This document shows, one piece after another, positions 58,701 through 64,000 of a DNA stretch of 64,000 nt. The notes below the pieces were generated by a model, which saw only the letters and a list, made by a program, of their open reading frames with translations, had not been told where the DNA came from and ran no database searches. Both the position numbers and the translations under genes were made by a program. This DNA comes from Bugulina stolonifera (lineage: Eukaryota > Bryozoa > Gymnolaemata > Cheilostomatida > Bugulidae), in NCBI GenBank assembly GCA_935421135.1, contig OW285192.1, positions 1,903,501 through 1,967,500 on the forward strand. Direction: 5' to 3'. Each line of letters opens with the position of its first letter. Positions within the stretch are counted from its first letter, which is position 1.

Positions 58701-61700
58701 CTAGGCACAGTCTCCACTAAAGTAGTCAGCATATTTTCATGGATTAATTTCTCAGAGAGGACTTTTAAATAAAGATAATCTAATTACTGCTCTGCGATCA
58801 TTTTCCTCCATTGCTGCTTCCAGCTCTACTCCCGCTGTAGCAGCCAAACTTGCACTGAAGCCAGGGGATGTTTACTGATTGGTACTGCATCCATATATGG
58901 GATGTACAAGTATGTATGTCTAGAAAGGGCCTATGACATGCCTTGAAAAATTCGACCGGTCTACTACATGTTCTTCTTGGTTAGACTAAGGACTCTAGGA
59001 TCGGCCCTCGTATATTTATGTTAATGTTGGTCTAACTAGATCCATGACCAAAGCTCTTCACCAGCTGCTCAAAAATCTGTTTTTTTATGGAGGTATTACA
59101 CTTCTGCAACAGAGAGCATCATAGATAGTGGACATTTTTTTAATTTGAACTAAGTAATATTTAAAACTGCTGATCAAATGTGGAGACTGTGGGATGAATT
59201 CATTGGCAAAATAACAAAGCTTTGATCTAACCTGACTGAATTTTCTTGGTTACCACGTAGTAATCCTGGACTGTATGTGCCTAAATCCAGATTTGAGATG
59301 TTACTCTGCTGCCAACTATAGAGCACTAATGACCGGGACTCACTCACAAGTACATGGAAACTATTCAGAGTGGGAACAACAAAACCAAGAGAAACTGGTG
59401 TAGCCACCTGCTCAACTGCATTGGTAGAAATGTTTAACTGCAAATATAAAAAATGGCTGAACATTGCAAATGGTAACAAGTGATAAAGCATTAGTTGACA
59501 ATATTTAGATTAGTAGAGGATTAATTAGTACATGCACAATGGAGCTTGAAGAGTTGTCAGACATTCAAAAAATGCTACTTGAGTCTTACAAGTTTAGTAG
59601 TAAGCACTCGCCTATAAACTGGGCCAGGTTAATTGAATATTAGGATTAAAATTCTAACCACTTACCGCAAAAAATCATATTTAGTTACATGCGCAATTAT
59701 AGTGCAGAGTCTGCAATTTTTGAACAACCTCATTGCTGGAAGTAGAATGGTCGACCTATCTAACTCAAATAAAATAAACTGACAGTTACTGTAGTGCATT
59801 TACTAAAGTTCATCCAGATTCCTTTCTAGTGCAGAAGATAGAAGCTACAATGTAGTATCATAGCCAGCAATAGCCTAATTGAATACTGTACACTGGGATT
59901 TATTCGAGTGATTTTAATTTAATGGTTTGACCAGTAGATTGAACTTGTTAAAGAATAATTCCTGTTAGCTAACCATATTTACGTCATGTTGTTTTCATGA
60001 ACTGTAGGAACACTAAAGTTTTACCGTGATTGATTACAAATATAATGGCTAGTTTTCAGGAGAAAACACTGCTGATCTGATATTGTCACGAGTAGCGTGC
60101 TAAACTATAATTCCAATGGTCATGGGTTTAAATCCCACCAGAGCACTATTCTTGTAGTTTTGTAGGATTACTACTGCAAGTGCAATTCTATATTCAACTA
60201 TAAGACAAGAGAAAGAGGTAAATATACTACTTATAAGCCAGAGGATAGGTTTGAAATTGTAATTTTACCTTAACTGTACCTTACCACATTTTACCACAAC
60301 CCTGTACCTTTATGGTCAATAAATTGACATCGATTTTTGGTGGGGTTCGCTAAATTGAAATAACATTATGCCCTTCTCAAGCCCCTTTTACTAAAATTGT
60401 TATTTTTTAAACACATCCTGAATACCCAGTGTACAGTAGATAGTGTTACTCAATGAGGTAAACTACATTTACATTTCAGAGTTAAATAGTGCATATTGTC
60501 CAATCTCAAATCCTGCGTTACTGGGCCTAAATCCAGTGCAGAGAATGTGTGGGTATATTATATGACTGTATAATTATTATATGCATATTATATGACTGTA
60601 TACTATATGTATATTATATGTATAATTATATGTACATTATATGTATTATTATATTATGTATACTATACGTATTATTATATGCATATTATATGACTGTATA
60701 CTATACGTATATTATATGTATACTATATGTATATTATATATATAATTATATGTACATTATATGTATACTATACGTACATGTATATTATATGTATACTATA
60801 TGTATACTATATGTACATTATATGTATTATTATATGTATACTATACGTATTATTATATGCTCTGCTTATTATGGGTGCTGATGGTCAACGCTTGTCATGG
60901 AATCCAACTAAATATTCCAACCATGCAGAAGGAGTTGCATACAACTGTGTTCAACGTTAAAATGAATGACTGATACAAATGTAAGTCACATAAAATATTA
61001 TTATTTGATACAAATTAAATTATTTTCATTCAAAATGCTGGTGTGAACGAAAAGCGCAATAATTTTAATGTAATGTACGTCAATAACTTGACATACATGT
61101 AACATTGGTTTACCCATACAGTTGTCAGCATTTGAAAGGGCATTGTTAAAATATTTCACCATAGAGCTTGCTCAAAGACCTTTCTGAGTTTCCCTAGTGT
61201 AATATATGTGGTAGGGTACACCAACAAGGTCACATTTGAAGGTCTATGAAGAATCCCTTGATCTAAGGCTTTAAAGTTTCTTTAATTTGTTGTTTTGAAT
61301 TTTGTGAGTAATACAATTATTTTAAACTCCATTCGACTGTCGTGTTGATTGTGGTTTGGCAATGAGTAGACGAAAAATATTTAGGGCTGCTACTAAGAGT
61401 GTAAGAGTTGTGGGAGATATGTAAGAGCTGAGTGGAGTTGATACTAGATAGGTTTCTCTGTGTGATACTCTTGGGCAAGTACATGTATAACAATCAGGCA
61501 CAATAGGTTTGTCTTCAAATTCGCTGCTAAATTGCGAGTGTATCATATTTCTCATTGTTGCATGGCGTGCTACACAGTGTCCAAGAATTAGAGTAACCAG
61601 TTTTAGACAAACATATTGTCTAAATACTTATTGAGTTGGAGCCACGATACAGAAGACATGTCATATCTTTGATACTAATGTGATACTAAATTAATGTATT

Positions 61701-62442
61701 CATGTTTACTAGTGCATGTACCAAAGTGAATTACTACAGTGCGATAATGCACTGGTACTGGTAGTACAACACATTACAGTACCAGTACCAGTGCGATAAT
61801 GCACTGGTACTGGTAGTACAATACAACACAGGTATATTTTAATTTGGGTTACCTTCTTCAGATAGCCTCCATCAGCAAAGTATAAGATCCTGTTAACTGA
61901 TTCACAGGACAGAGACCTGATCTTTGTCAGAGGAGTGGGTGTCCCTGAAATACAAACACACGTGGCTAGCTGATGGAGAAATAATTTAATGGGACCGTCT
62001 AGGTGGTCCTACATGTATCAGTGATTCTCCACAGCTTCATTGAAATAATATTTACATTGTGATGTGAGTACTCATTGTGTTATTCTAAGCATCATGTTGA
62101 GATTGCACTGTCTTCAGGAATGCACAGAATTAAGTCTAAAGTTAAGACAAATAGCCGCTCTATCTAGGGTATATTATATTACCTCTATGTTTTACACTGG
62201 GCACCATGTGACTTCATTGAGAACATCCATGTACATGCTCACGTATGTACATGTACATGTATATTGCGCGAGAATGCTGAGTTTACCTTGCTCAAAGCAG
62301 TTTCCTACCAACACGCGTGGATCTTTCCTAATATTAGACTGATTAAACTTCATTCTGCTAATACATCCTCCTTTAGCTATGTAGTAGTAAGGGTGGGTAA
62401 CTCCACAGTGAGTGATGTACCTTGTCATGTTACTATTGTCTC
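31251..62442 (-). CDS. Gene B: paralogous single-pass mosaic receptor, 3' part (24 exons, 5' end outside the window)
   Basis: Exons in transcript order: 62442-62287, 61944-61853, 59437-59232, 53058-52857, 50896-50803, 50335-50186, 49311-49016, 48649-48520, 44568-44329, 43830-43765, 43477-43301, 42761-42639, 42193-42033, 41529-41391, 40533-40333, 40076-40014, 39487-39263, 38967-38890, 38703-38512, 38329-38114, 38024-37913, 34759-34648, 33142-33038, 31664-31251. The exon lengths sum to 3950 bases, so two bases plus 1316 codons including the TGA stop; all phases match. The order is propeller strands, two copies of the Cys module, EGF-like domains, two Cys-rich exons, a transmembrane helix and a cytoplasmic tail. 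It is a tandem paralogue of gene A, upstream on the same strand. A type I membrane receptor or adhesion protein is inferred; no symbol is recognised. Confidence 0.87.
32280..32746 (+). repeat. Divergent member of the LTR-like family
   Basis: Contains CTCAGACCCTACG, TTCTATGTAATTG, CATACTCGCATCCCG and ends GGCTCATTACA, matching the end region of the family. The first half is poorly conserved. Lies in the last intron of gene B. Confidence 0.4.
32922..32980. repeat. (TACATG)n microsatellite
   Basis: About ten perfect TACATG units. The unit is its own near palindrome (TACATGTA), a word also scattered all over this window. A shorter run (33151-33172) stops 7 bases before the acceptor of the gene B exon 33142-33038. 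Confidence 0.95.
33143..34647. other. Intron sequence, no gene
   Basis: Gene B intron between two tail exons. Short open frames (for example 33154-33423 plus) begin in TACATG repeats and lack any motif. Nothing else seen. Confidence 0.4.
34991..35683 (+). pseudogene. Penelope-like element, C-terminal part with GIY-YIG endonuclease
   Basis: A 230-codon frame contains, in order, the linker typical after the PLE reverse transcriptase (KHPPSIIKNIP, RDRNITWFNPPYSKNV, IGKAFFNIISKLFP, LSFCCMGNV) and the GIY-YIG nuclease with its CxC zinc motif (CNCRVKDNCPLEGNC), IIYQATV, TYIGLTENTFKKRMYNH and SSF. The frame shifts by one base near 35670; the other frame carries on with ELSKYMYVWELK, KIITHAQAYN and CHLCVTEKYFIL up to 35824. 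Reverse transcriptase is missing, so the copy is 5' truncated. It lies in a gene B intron on the opposite strand. Confidence 0.85.
35684..35824 (+). pseudogene. Penelope-like GIY-YIG continuation, frameshifted
   Basis: Downstream of the frameshift the conserved PLE tail LSKYMYVWELKEQ, WKIITHAQAYN and NCHLCVTEKYF continues to the left duplication of the hAT-type insertion. The usual next residues (K-P-x-M-A-T-L-N-K-R) are found only after that insertion, at 36767. Confidence 0.8.
35825..36759. mobile_element. hAT-type MITE inserted in the Penelope-like gene
   Basis: Ends CAGGGCTCTCAACT and its inverse, the CAGGG start characteristic of hAT elements. ATTTTAC occurs directly on both sides (35818-35824 and 36760-36766), a 7 bp match to the 8 bp duplication hAT elements make. 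The 935 bp interior has no transposase. Near the right end a GC-rich stretch (36628-36695) contains GGCGGGGCCTCTGGCCCCGC, a self-pairing segment. Confidence 0.82.
36767..37025 (+). pseudogene. Penelope-like 3' end with 119 bp tandem duplication
   Basis: Right after the hAT-type duplication the PLE tail resumes with KPRMATLNKRKSSYPRADTL, so the coding sequence was split by the insertion. From 36788 a 119 bp unit is repeated once (36788-36906, 36907-37025) with a single noticed change (CCACGTGCAG versus CCAGGTGCAG). The unit starts in the last PLE codons and includes the 3' flank. Confidence 0.75.
37200..37690 (+). repeat. Divergent member of the LTR-like family
   Basis: Shares GGTCGGCCCTCGTACC, TTTACGTAATTGG, CTCTTCCCACACCCTACCA and a final CATGTGTTCAAAACATT with the LTR-like repeats at 14725-15350 and 28875-29434, in that order. 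Ends are not precisely definable. Lies in the gene B intron after the transmembrane exon. Confidence 0.5.
37913..38024 (-). CDS. Gene B transmembrane exon
   Basis: The 112-base exon encodes LIPWWGWLMTAFATTIIVSL followed by AYGVFKSYKN, a single hydrophobic helix of about 22 residues with a positively charged inner flank. It has an AG acceptor at 38026-38025 and a GTAAGT donor. It follows the Cys-rich ectodomain and precedes hydrophilic exons, giving a type I topology. It is the first exon of this gene to leave in phase 2, the usual change of phase rule where extracellular modules end. Confidence 0.85.
38114..38967 (-). CDS. Gene B: half EGF and two Cys-rich juxtamembrane exons
   Basis: Exon 38967-38890 encodes DECNPNPCLYKW, an EGF-like half domain. 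Exon 38703-38512 has six Cys, with CHPLGFCYCPDG, reminiscent of EB-type or EGF-like repeats. Exon 38329-38114 has Cys pairs around QLDCIW, GSCRCFDE and GRCTGF, then an amphipathic stretch leading to the membrane span. All three are phase 1-1. The 38114 donor is taken as GTGGGT because it alone keeps the next exon in the hydrophobic frame. Gene A equivalents of the last two exons lie outside the window. Confidence 0.8.
39263..39487 (-). CDS. Gene B exon: two EGF-like domains
   Basis: A phase 1-1 exon of 225 bases with CQHGGTC, CDC, GYTGDRC, CLHGGTC, CIC and GYTGATC in order, i.e. two complete six-Cys EGF-like units. It aligns end to end with gene A exon 21 and differs by only a handful of residues, so the two exons, about 37.4 kb apart, are among the best conserved of the pair. 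Confidence 0.92.
40014..43477 (-). CDS. Gene B: second copy of the unrecognised Cys module
   Basis: Exons 43477-43301, 42761-42639, 42193-42033, 41529-41391, 40533-40333 and 40076-40014 match gene A exons 15-20, five of them in exact length (the second is 123 versus 129 bases). Shared strings include DPWTS, GECFTNYT, INCSIVTPHP, NKVTYTHTAYIDI and EWRWIPHNALYSQ. The exon 40533-40333 protein is almost identical to gene A exon 19, far more so than the other exons, suggesting strong constraint or recent gene conversion. Introns hold a 28 bp minisatellite (43005-43104) and a trinucleotide-period tract (41040-41225). Confidence 0.85.
41040..41225. repeat. Degenerate trinucleotide-period tract
   Basis: Irregular runs of CTATTR, GCTACT, GCTATT and GTTATT words with a three-base period. 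Translating it gives long Ala/Ile/Thr-only strings on either strand, which is a signature of a decayed microsatellite and not of a gene. Confidence 0.7.
43005..43104. repeat. 28 bp minisatellite, 3.6 copies
   Basis: Units starting at 43005, 43033, 43061 and 43089, each ATATCATCAAACTRCCTAGT plus ATTGCTRC, with one or two changes between copies. Located in the gene B intron between exons 43477-43301 and 42761-42639. Confidence 0.9.
43765..50335 (-). CDS. Gene B: first copy of the unrecognised Cys module
   Basis: Exons 50335-50186, 49311-49016, 48649-48520, 44568-44329 and 43830-43765 correspond to gene A exons 10-14. Conserved motifs are KYDITCELITPHP, LYVDCQP, VPIYCGANWSVSP and CGGFPCPPC. The fourth exon is 15 bases longer than in A, and the last is 3 bases longer, both in frame. 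Between the third and fourth exons a 3.9 kb intron holds the 2067 bp long-inverted-repeat element. A low-complexity tract of drifting TACAAYG-type words lies just upstream of exon 49311-49016 (about 49340-49615). Confidence 0.83.
45184..47250. mobile_element. 2067 bp element with 600 bp inverted repeats and 8 bp duplication
   Basis: Arms 45184-45786 and 46647-47250 are inverted copies of about 603 bp; an 80-codon frame inside the arm is identical in both (45311-45553 and 46881-47123), so the arms are nearly identical. TTACACCT flanks both sides (45176-45183 and 47251-47258). The ends read CATAGATATAATATAAACAC. The 860 bp centre has no transposase. An 8 bp duplication is seen with hAT, P and Merlin types, but the end sequence matches none I can name. 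Inserted in the gene B intron between exons 48649-48520 and 44568-44329. Confidence 0.88.
47259..48519. other. Intron sequence with an unexplained 106-codon plus-strand frame
   Basis: A plus frame at 47406-47726 encodes a Cys-containing peptide (ICYCNSKGWCEEC; PGFRPLLLVIKG) that looks protein-like in composition but has no counterpart in the gene A intron, no clear splice signals and no motif I know. It may be an exon relic of another gene or chance. The rest of the stretch shows nothing. Confidence 0.3.
49340..49615. repeat. Drifting TACAATATACAAYG low-complexity tract
   Basis: Successive blocks of ACAATATACA, CACACAACACA and CGTACAACGTGCA words. It lies immediately upstream (in gene orientation) of the gene B exon starting at 49311, so it may include part of the polypyrimidine and branch-point context. 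Confidence 0.8.
50803..53058 (-). CDS. Gene B exons matching A exons 8-9: NHL-like strands
   Basis: Exon 53058-52857 (202 bases) encodes ANFFVIADTANHSLRII, which fits the NHL strand consensus even better than gene A. Exon 50896-50803 (94 bases) encodes PRVVYTLEDRLFVID. Phases are 2-0 and 0-1 as in gene A. The 2 kb intron between them (50897-52856) has a possible PIF/Harbinger-like fragment around 51240-51900 and otherwise nothing I recognise. Confidence 0.82.
51240..51900. other. Possible PIF/Harbinger-like MITE remnant
   Basis: Begins CAGGGTGCATTTATACAACA and GGGCACCAACTCCAACC; near 51840-51905 the reverse-type words GTAACTCCAACACCAAC and CTGGGGTTGGGCACA occur. The GGGTGCATTTATAC start is seen in PIF/Harbinger-type MITEs, but ends do not pair well and no duplication was found. 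Weak call. Confidence 0.25.
53263..53925 (-). repeat. 3' LTR
   Basis: Same 663 bp sequence as the 5' LTR, with TATA at 53589-53581 and AATAAA at 53536-53531. Being in sense in the host intron, its poly(A) signal could in principle end gene B transcripts early, and its promoter could start transcripts reading into the next gene B exon (53058-52857). Confidence 0.92.
53926..53938 (-). promoter_or_regulatory. Polypurine tract before the 3' LTR
   Basis: GTGTGAGGGGGCTA lies directly between the ORF stop codon and the TGTGATGG start of the 3' LTR. A G-rich purine run at this position serves as plus-strand primer in LTR retrotransposons. Confidence 0.7.
53939..57475 (-). CDS. Gag-like polyprotein, 1178 aa, of a pol-less LTR retrotransposon
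   Basis: Residues 1-170 are helical with a capsid-like pattern (EDVELFIEDFTAMAERCNW, IFSRLREQYG, SLRDYAALIRRL), as in the Ty3/gypsy Gag capsid domain (Retrotrans_gag). Residues about 205-345 are a Pro-rich region with 33-residue repeats of the type TSEPVPVDEPIPT. A long disordered Pro/Ser/Thr region follows. At 833-873 there are two zinc-finger-like motifs, C833-x2-C836-x11-H848-x3-H852 and C858-x-C860-x11-H872, instead of the usual CCHC knuckle. A coiled, Leu-rich C-terminus (1090-1178) follows. No protease D-S/T-G, RT Y-x-D-D or integrase motif is seen. The ATG lies 334 bases after the 5' LTR. No stop interrupts it, which implies selection or youth. Confidence 0.85.
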   Translation of the reverse strand: MDQIRNLLQQVMYQAEQDLKTLSYNGQEDVELFIEDFTAMAERCNWNDRARLIRLRAALHGPAQECGRPRSVEEIFSRLREQYGLSAKEARWNLSILEQPAHTSLRDYAALIRRLMATAFEGAPPAFLDEWAVEKFCLTVHDHGLRWYYTWLQPDDMEEALETGMAFQSNKDDKASPPKPQEELPADLLRKALHTLLQKCQDADDGPTDTPEPVPVDEPIPTGAQQGEGGPPHIGRPQRPTDTSEPVPVDEPIPTEAKPKKSGPNHNGRPQRPTGTSEPVPVDEPIPTEAKPKKSGPNHNGRPQRPTDTSEPVPVDEPIPTEAKPKKSGPNHNGRPQRPTDTSEPVLVEEPIPTKPKVKSSHSKQKTPRVTSPSHSRPTVSPTPVTVDEPIPTRPTAGKKRLHSKPDTSKVTTDHPPRLKGRFICPAPSDQTSQGKPDLSSTQKDQQDLATSRPDTNQQLIPAQIQYAPTDDLSCVELPDTTVQVRGLRIDTEQTVLDQTGELPLNLSKNVQVSTARPDPEDAKCRVAEPQDIIPTTEIQSILPAVQVHEAKRSCTESSIAEQFQPKIQIAELSKSHKADKKQSKATIAVFPRLFDESNKENVPEALPTIEPIAHPSASINTTARRRVVLSRPALHRSTCIPTCGNFCTPRVTGEANSSTRILSHSRADETATPSSMDHSNQPVFTAEGKQISVLPVRTESELEVQSTPVRLSGMNSLSLPTRHRPVGTEENSPEHSHRKEHELEGGGYTSDELCVVDASPLRKTLTPDGTPPPTPPPVTSTLKLATIKLHKLTDKLPIESSQHSGATKPWISTFTQQARDDLARRSQPNLKCAKCGFSGTLKRLNIHIWQHFARFYCRCGRSSVSRDALGHHFSRRSSICGKRLFLTDGPSYGALVEWWGVKDPPPFLPCRPTMDGQSGTNKPVYLPSSSSTRKRPPKRRHSPSPEQTPDSAPSDATSSSSSSPTTPAGPSPWRPPASTSAVSVGPPGRRGRLPSWKTRPAPRKSMPAPQSGPLYEGSPPKVSCAASCTASPALLIEPLRSRPTLEVSPHRSPYTPARDLLRATPDSPAVQSPPPASPVLTQPNATRPASPDPSFMQQLAELKPQIHYLASRQQVGDTLRQHLEPLYAREIALRELANQHLNHPRQLQLVQADLDIVSRESTLYRTLLNLTLETPMT
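56446..56860 (-). repeat. 99 bp tandem repeats inside the gag-like ORF
   Basis: About four in-frame copies of a 99 bp unit, each encoding PVPVDEPIPTEAKPKKSG plus a short basic part. The three central units are nearly identical (one changed codon, ATC to ACC, near 56653), whereas outer units diverge, as expected for recent unequal exchange or slippage. Confidence 0.85.
57789..57808 (-). promoter_or_regulatory. Primer binding site, tRNA-Leu
   Basis: One base after the 5' LTR the element carries TGGTGGCAGCGGTGGGATTC. This is the exact complement of the last 20 bases, including CCA, of the common animal cytosolic tRNA-Leu (AAG/CAA type) 3' end as I know it. It primes minus-strand DNA synthesis. 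Confidence 0.85.
57810..58472 (-). repeat. 5' LTR
   Basis: The upstream LTR in element orientation. It starts TGTGATGGTACG (at 58472) and ends CCATTACA (at 57810). TATATAAAG at 58136-58128 is a TATA box and AATAAA at 58083-58078 a poly(A) signal about 50 bases further on, defining a short R region. Upstream of the TATA box lie TGACGT/ACGTCA-type and CCGGAAG words (58155-58225) that could bind activators. Confidence 0.92.
58473..59231. other. Intron sequence with a possible LTR-family fragment
   Basis: Between the LTR retrotransposon and gene B exon 59437-59232, on the exon's downstream side. Words at 58975-59020 (GGATCGGCCCTCGTATATTT) resemble the LTR-like repeat at 37200, suggesting a short fragment. 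Nothing else recognised. Confidence 0.35.
59232..62442 (-). CDS. Gene B first visible exons: propeller-like ectodomain
   Basis: Exons 62442-62287, 61944-61853 and 59437-59232 match gene A exons 5, 6 and 7 in length (156, 92, 206) and phase. Shared strings include THPYYYIAKGGCISRM in the first and RILYFADGGYLKK in the second, the latter a YWTD/NHL-like strand. The third repeats HVLVSES. Counterparts of gene A exons 1-4 are not in the remaining 1.5 kb to the right; a Tc1 relic occupies much of that space. The intron between the third exon and the next carries the young LTR retrotransposon. Confidence 0.83.
60085..60215 (+). repeat. tRNA-derived SINE (second family), copy 2
   Basis: GAGTAGCGTGCTAAAC and GGGTTTAAATCCCACC form box A and box B; the tail ACTGCAAGTGCAATTCTATA followed by TTCAACTATA matches the copy at 310-520. 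Located in a gene B intron. Confidence 0.6.
60549..60866. repeat. AT-rich satellite-like tract
   Basis: About 315 bp of interleaved TATATGTA, TATACTATA, TGTATTATTATATG and TATGACTGTATAC words. It is low complexity with many local palindromes. Any ORF in it is compositional. Confidence 0.9.
61739..61820. repeat. Compound direct and inverted 30 bp repeat
   Basis: GTGCGATAATGCACTGGTAC plus TGGTAGTACA occurs at 61739-61768 and again at 61791-61820. Between them AGTACCAGTACCAGTG is the inverse of the inner part. The segment lies 33 bases before the end of gene B exon 61944-61853, on its downstream side. Confidence 0.85.
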
Positions 62443-62699
62443 CTGAAGAATACAGTGCACTGCGTTGGAATACAGAGATGCATTATATGTAAGTACAGGC
62501 CACCTCAAGCAATATTTTCATTGATCTTCTACATTGTATATTCTGTCCGCCCACCTGATAATAGGATGATTGGATCCTACGTGTAACTGCTAACAAAAAG
62601 TAATGAATATTCTGGTAGAGAATACTCTAATACAGATACCATGAGATTCATATCTACCATTTATTGTTATCCAGAATTTTTTTGTAGCATTTGAAAAAT

Positions 62700-63600
62700 A
62701 GTTAATAAAAGTTGGGTTTTAAACACTTGTAGAAGGAAGTCCTTTTCATTTTTTAAACTTACAGAGCTATTTATAATGCAACTGACTGTAGTCCAATTCC
62801 TAATAAAGTTTCCGAAACGAGTTTTTTGAGTTTCCACAGGTATGGCGTTGCAGCACCATGTCTTAGTATTTTTTTTAATCACTTTTATTTTATTTGCAAG
62901 GTTTCCTTAACTGATTTGGAGTCCTAATTTTGGTAACATGTTTTATATAAGGTTGATGTTTTGTATCTGAGCTTGCCAGCATAGGGATTGGACACGCTAA
63001 TGCTTTAGCCAACTCTTCAACATTTTAGGCCAATGACACTGTGCATTGTTATCCTGAAACGTCCAGTTACCAGTGAATATCTCTCATGCACTTATTCACT
63101 TTGAGAAACCCAACACCAGCACCAGACATGCAATCCACACTATCATAGGTGTTGAAATGTTGACTCTTCACTAAAGAGGACTTTGTGTCATTTCACTGAG
63201 GGTCTGGAACGATGTGCTTTTTCCGTACCAGTTATTTCTTTCTTTTGTCTCCAATGGTTTTCTCCTAGCATAACGACCTTTGAACCAAATCTTATCAGTT
63301 TTCATCTCATTGCTGAAAATGATAGTTGTACACCACCGACTTATCACATCCTTGCTCCAAGTTAGTACATGACATGTCTTTTTTGAGACAAAAATCTGTA
63401 CCAGTGTGTAGTCATCTCTAGTGTTCCTTGTTCATTTCCTACGTCTCCTTTGTCTGTCACTTTTTAACAAGTGAATTCCAATCTTCTGTTAGCTCCATAT
63501 CTAACTGACCATTGATGAAAATAACTTTCCAACGCAAATAAATAATTCCTGCTTCTTCATTGTCATTTAATCTTGTGAAGTTAGCAAACTTTGGCATGCT
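62700..63600 (-). pseudogene. Degenerate Tc1-like transposase
   Basis: The minus strand shows, in order, VLFSEESTFQH (near 63180-63150, second catalytic Asp block, here Glu), a GAGVGFL-like stretch, GNWTFQDNNAQCH (63075-63035), LKSWLKH, and a tail with AIPVETQKTRFGNFIRN (62850-62800). Frameshifts and stops separate them. It occupies the region where upstream gene B exons might have been expected. No clear terminal repeats were found. Confidence 0.65.
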
Positions 63601-64000
63601 TTTGCCTTGACTGCTATAAGAAACTAACCATTGCAGGAGAAATGTTTTATTAGCAACAAATTTAATAATACATTAGAAAATACAAATGTATTCCTTAAAA
63701 TGTCACTTTAGTGACAAAAGATGAAAAATAGTTTAATCGATGAAGCATCTTCTAGAACTTCTTTGATATTCAGACTCTTGTTCTAAGTCTTTGACTATGT
63801 TCTGGACAAAACAAATTTGCTGTTCTTTCTATCAGCAAGTAGAGCGTGGTCTATGCTTTCGGAAAATGAACAGATCAAAGCATTTACAGTAGTTGATTTG
63901 GGCACATTTTGAGAAGATGTTCCTATCAGAAAATCAAGGTTTTATCAAAATTATTCACATGGCTGTAATTGAGTGCTGCACAGATTAGATCTTAATCTAT
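63601..64000. other. Right edge, no feature recognised
   Basis: AT-rich sequence beyond the Tc1 relic. No exon equivalent to gene A exon 4 was found, so the rest of gene B must lie to the right of the window. Confidence 0.4.

Larger units (their letters stand above)
59438..61852. other. Intron sequence holding a SINE and an AT-rich satellite
   Basis: Gene B intron between exons 61944-61853 and 59437-59232. Apart from the SINE at 60085-60215, the satellite at 60549-60866 and the repeat at 61739-61820, no feature is recognised. Confidence 0.5.

Noticed and set aside
60549..60881. Tyr/Ile-rich 110-codon frame
   Set aside because: It is the translation of an AT-rich satellite-like tract.

Overview
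This is a eukaryotic window: AT-rich, intron-dense, and with no bacterial-style operons. Short exons carry GT-AG splice sites and are separated by introns of 0.1 to 6 kb that are full of transposons. An extracellular mosaic receptor (secretory signal, propeller-like repeats, EGF modules, one membrane span) together with piggyBac, Tc1, hAT, pogo, Penelope-like and Ty3/gypsy-type elements points to an invertebrate animal. The very frequent word TACATGTA and the compact receptor exons would fit a sponge or another early-branching animal, but the sequence alone does not settle the species.

Two paralogous receptor genes lie head to tail on the minus strand. Gene A starts with a signal-peptide exon at 28641 and runs off the left edge (22 exons seen, 28641 down to 4). 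Gene B enters from the right edge (first visible exon 62442-62287) and ends with a stop codon at 31251 (24 exons seen). From A exon 5 to A exon 22 every exon has a counterpart in B with the same intron phases, so the pair is a tandem duplication of a whole gene. All reading frames join without a stop (about 1193 codons of A, 1315 of B). Predicted order: signal peptide, an unassigned beta-rich N-terminus with a possible F5/8 or fucolectin-like part, NHL/YWTD-like propeller strands, an unrecognised Cys-containing module present twice in tandem, EGF-like domains, and (seen only in B) two Cys-rich exons, one transmembrane helix and a Ser/Lys-rich cytoplasmic tail of about 215 residues.

Nearly all remaining recognisable sequence is mobile DNA in introns or in the 2.6 kb between the genes. 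Gene A introns hold a TTAA-flanked MITE (2284-2843), a LINE reverse-transcriptase relic (6690-6900), a pogo-like MITE (7206-7853), a Tc1 relic (8009-9018), a triple nest at 11010-15521 (a pogo-like MITE split by an LTR-like insertion that is itself split by an intact piggyBac), and a 2.4 kb long-inverted-repeat element (20071-22502). The intergenic region holds another solo-LTR-like copy and a piggyBac-type MITE (29780-30308). Gene B introns hold a Penelope-like GIY-YIG gene interrupted by a hAT-type MITE (34991-37025), a 2.07 kb element with 600 bp inverted repeats (45184-47250), and a very young LTR retrotransposon (53263-58472). That retrotransposon carries one 1178-codon gag-like ORF and has no room for pol. 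A Tc1 relic lies near the right edge.
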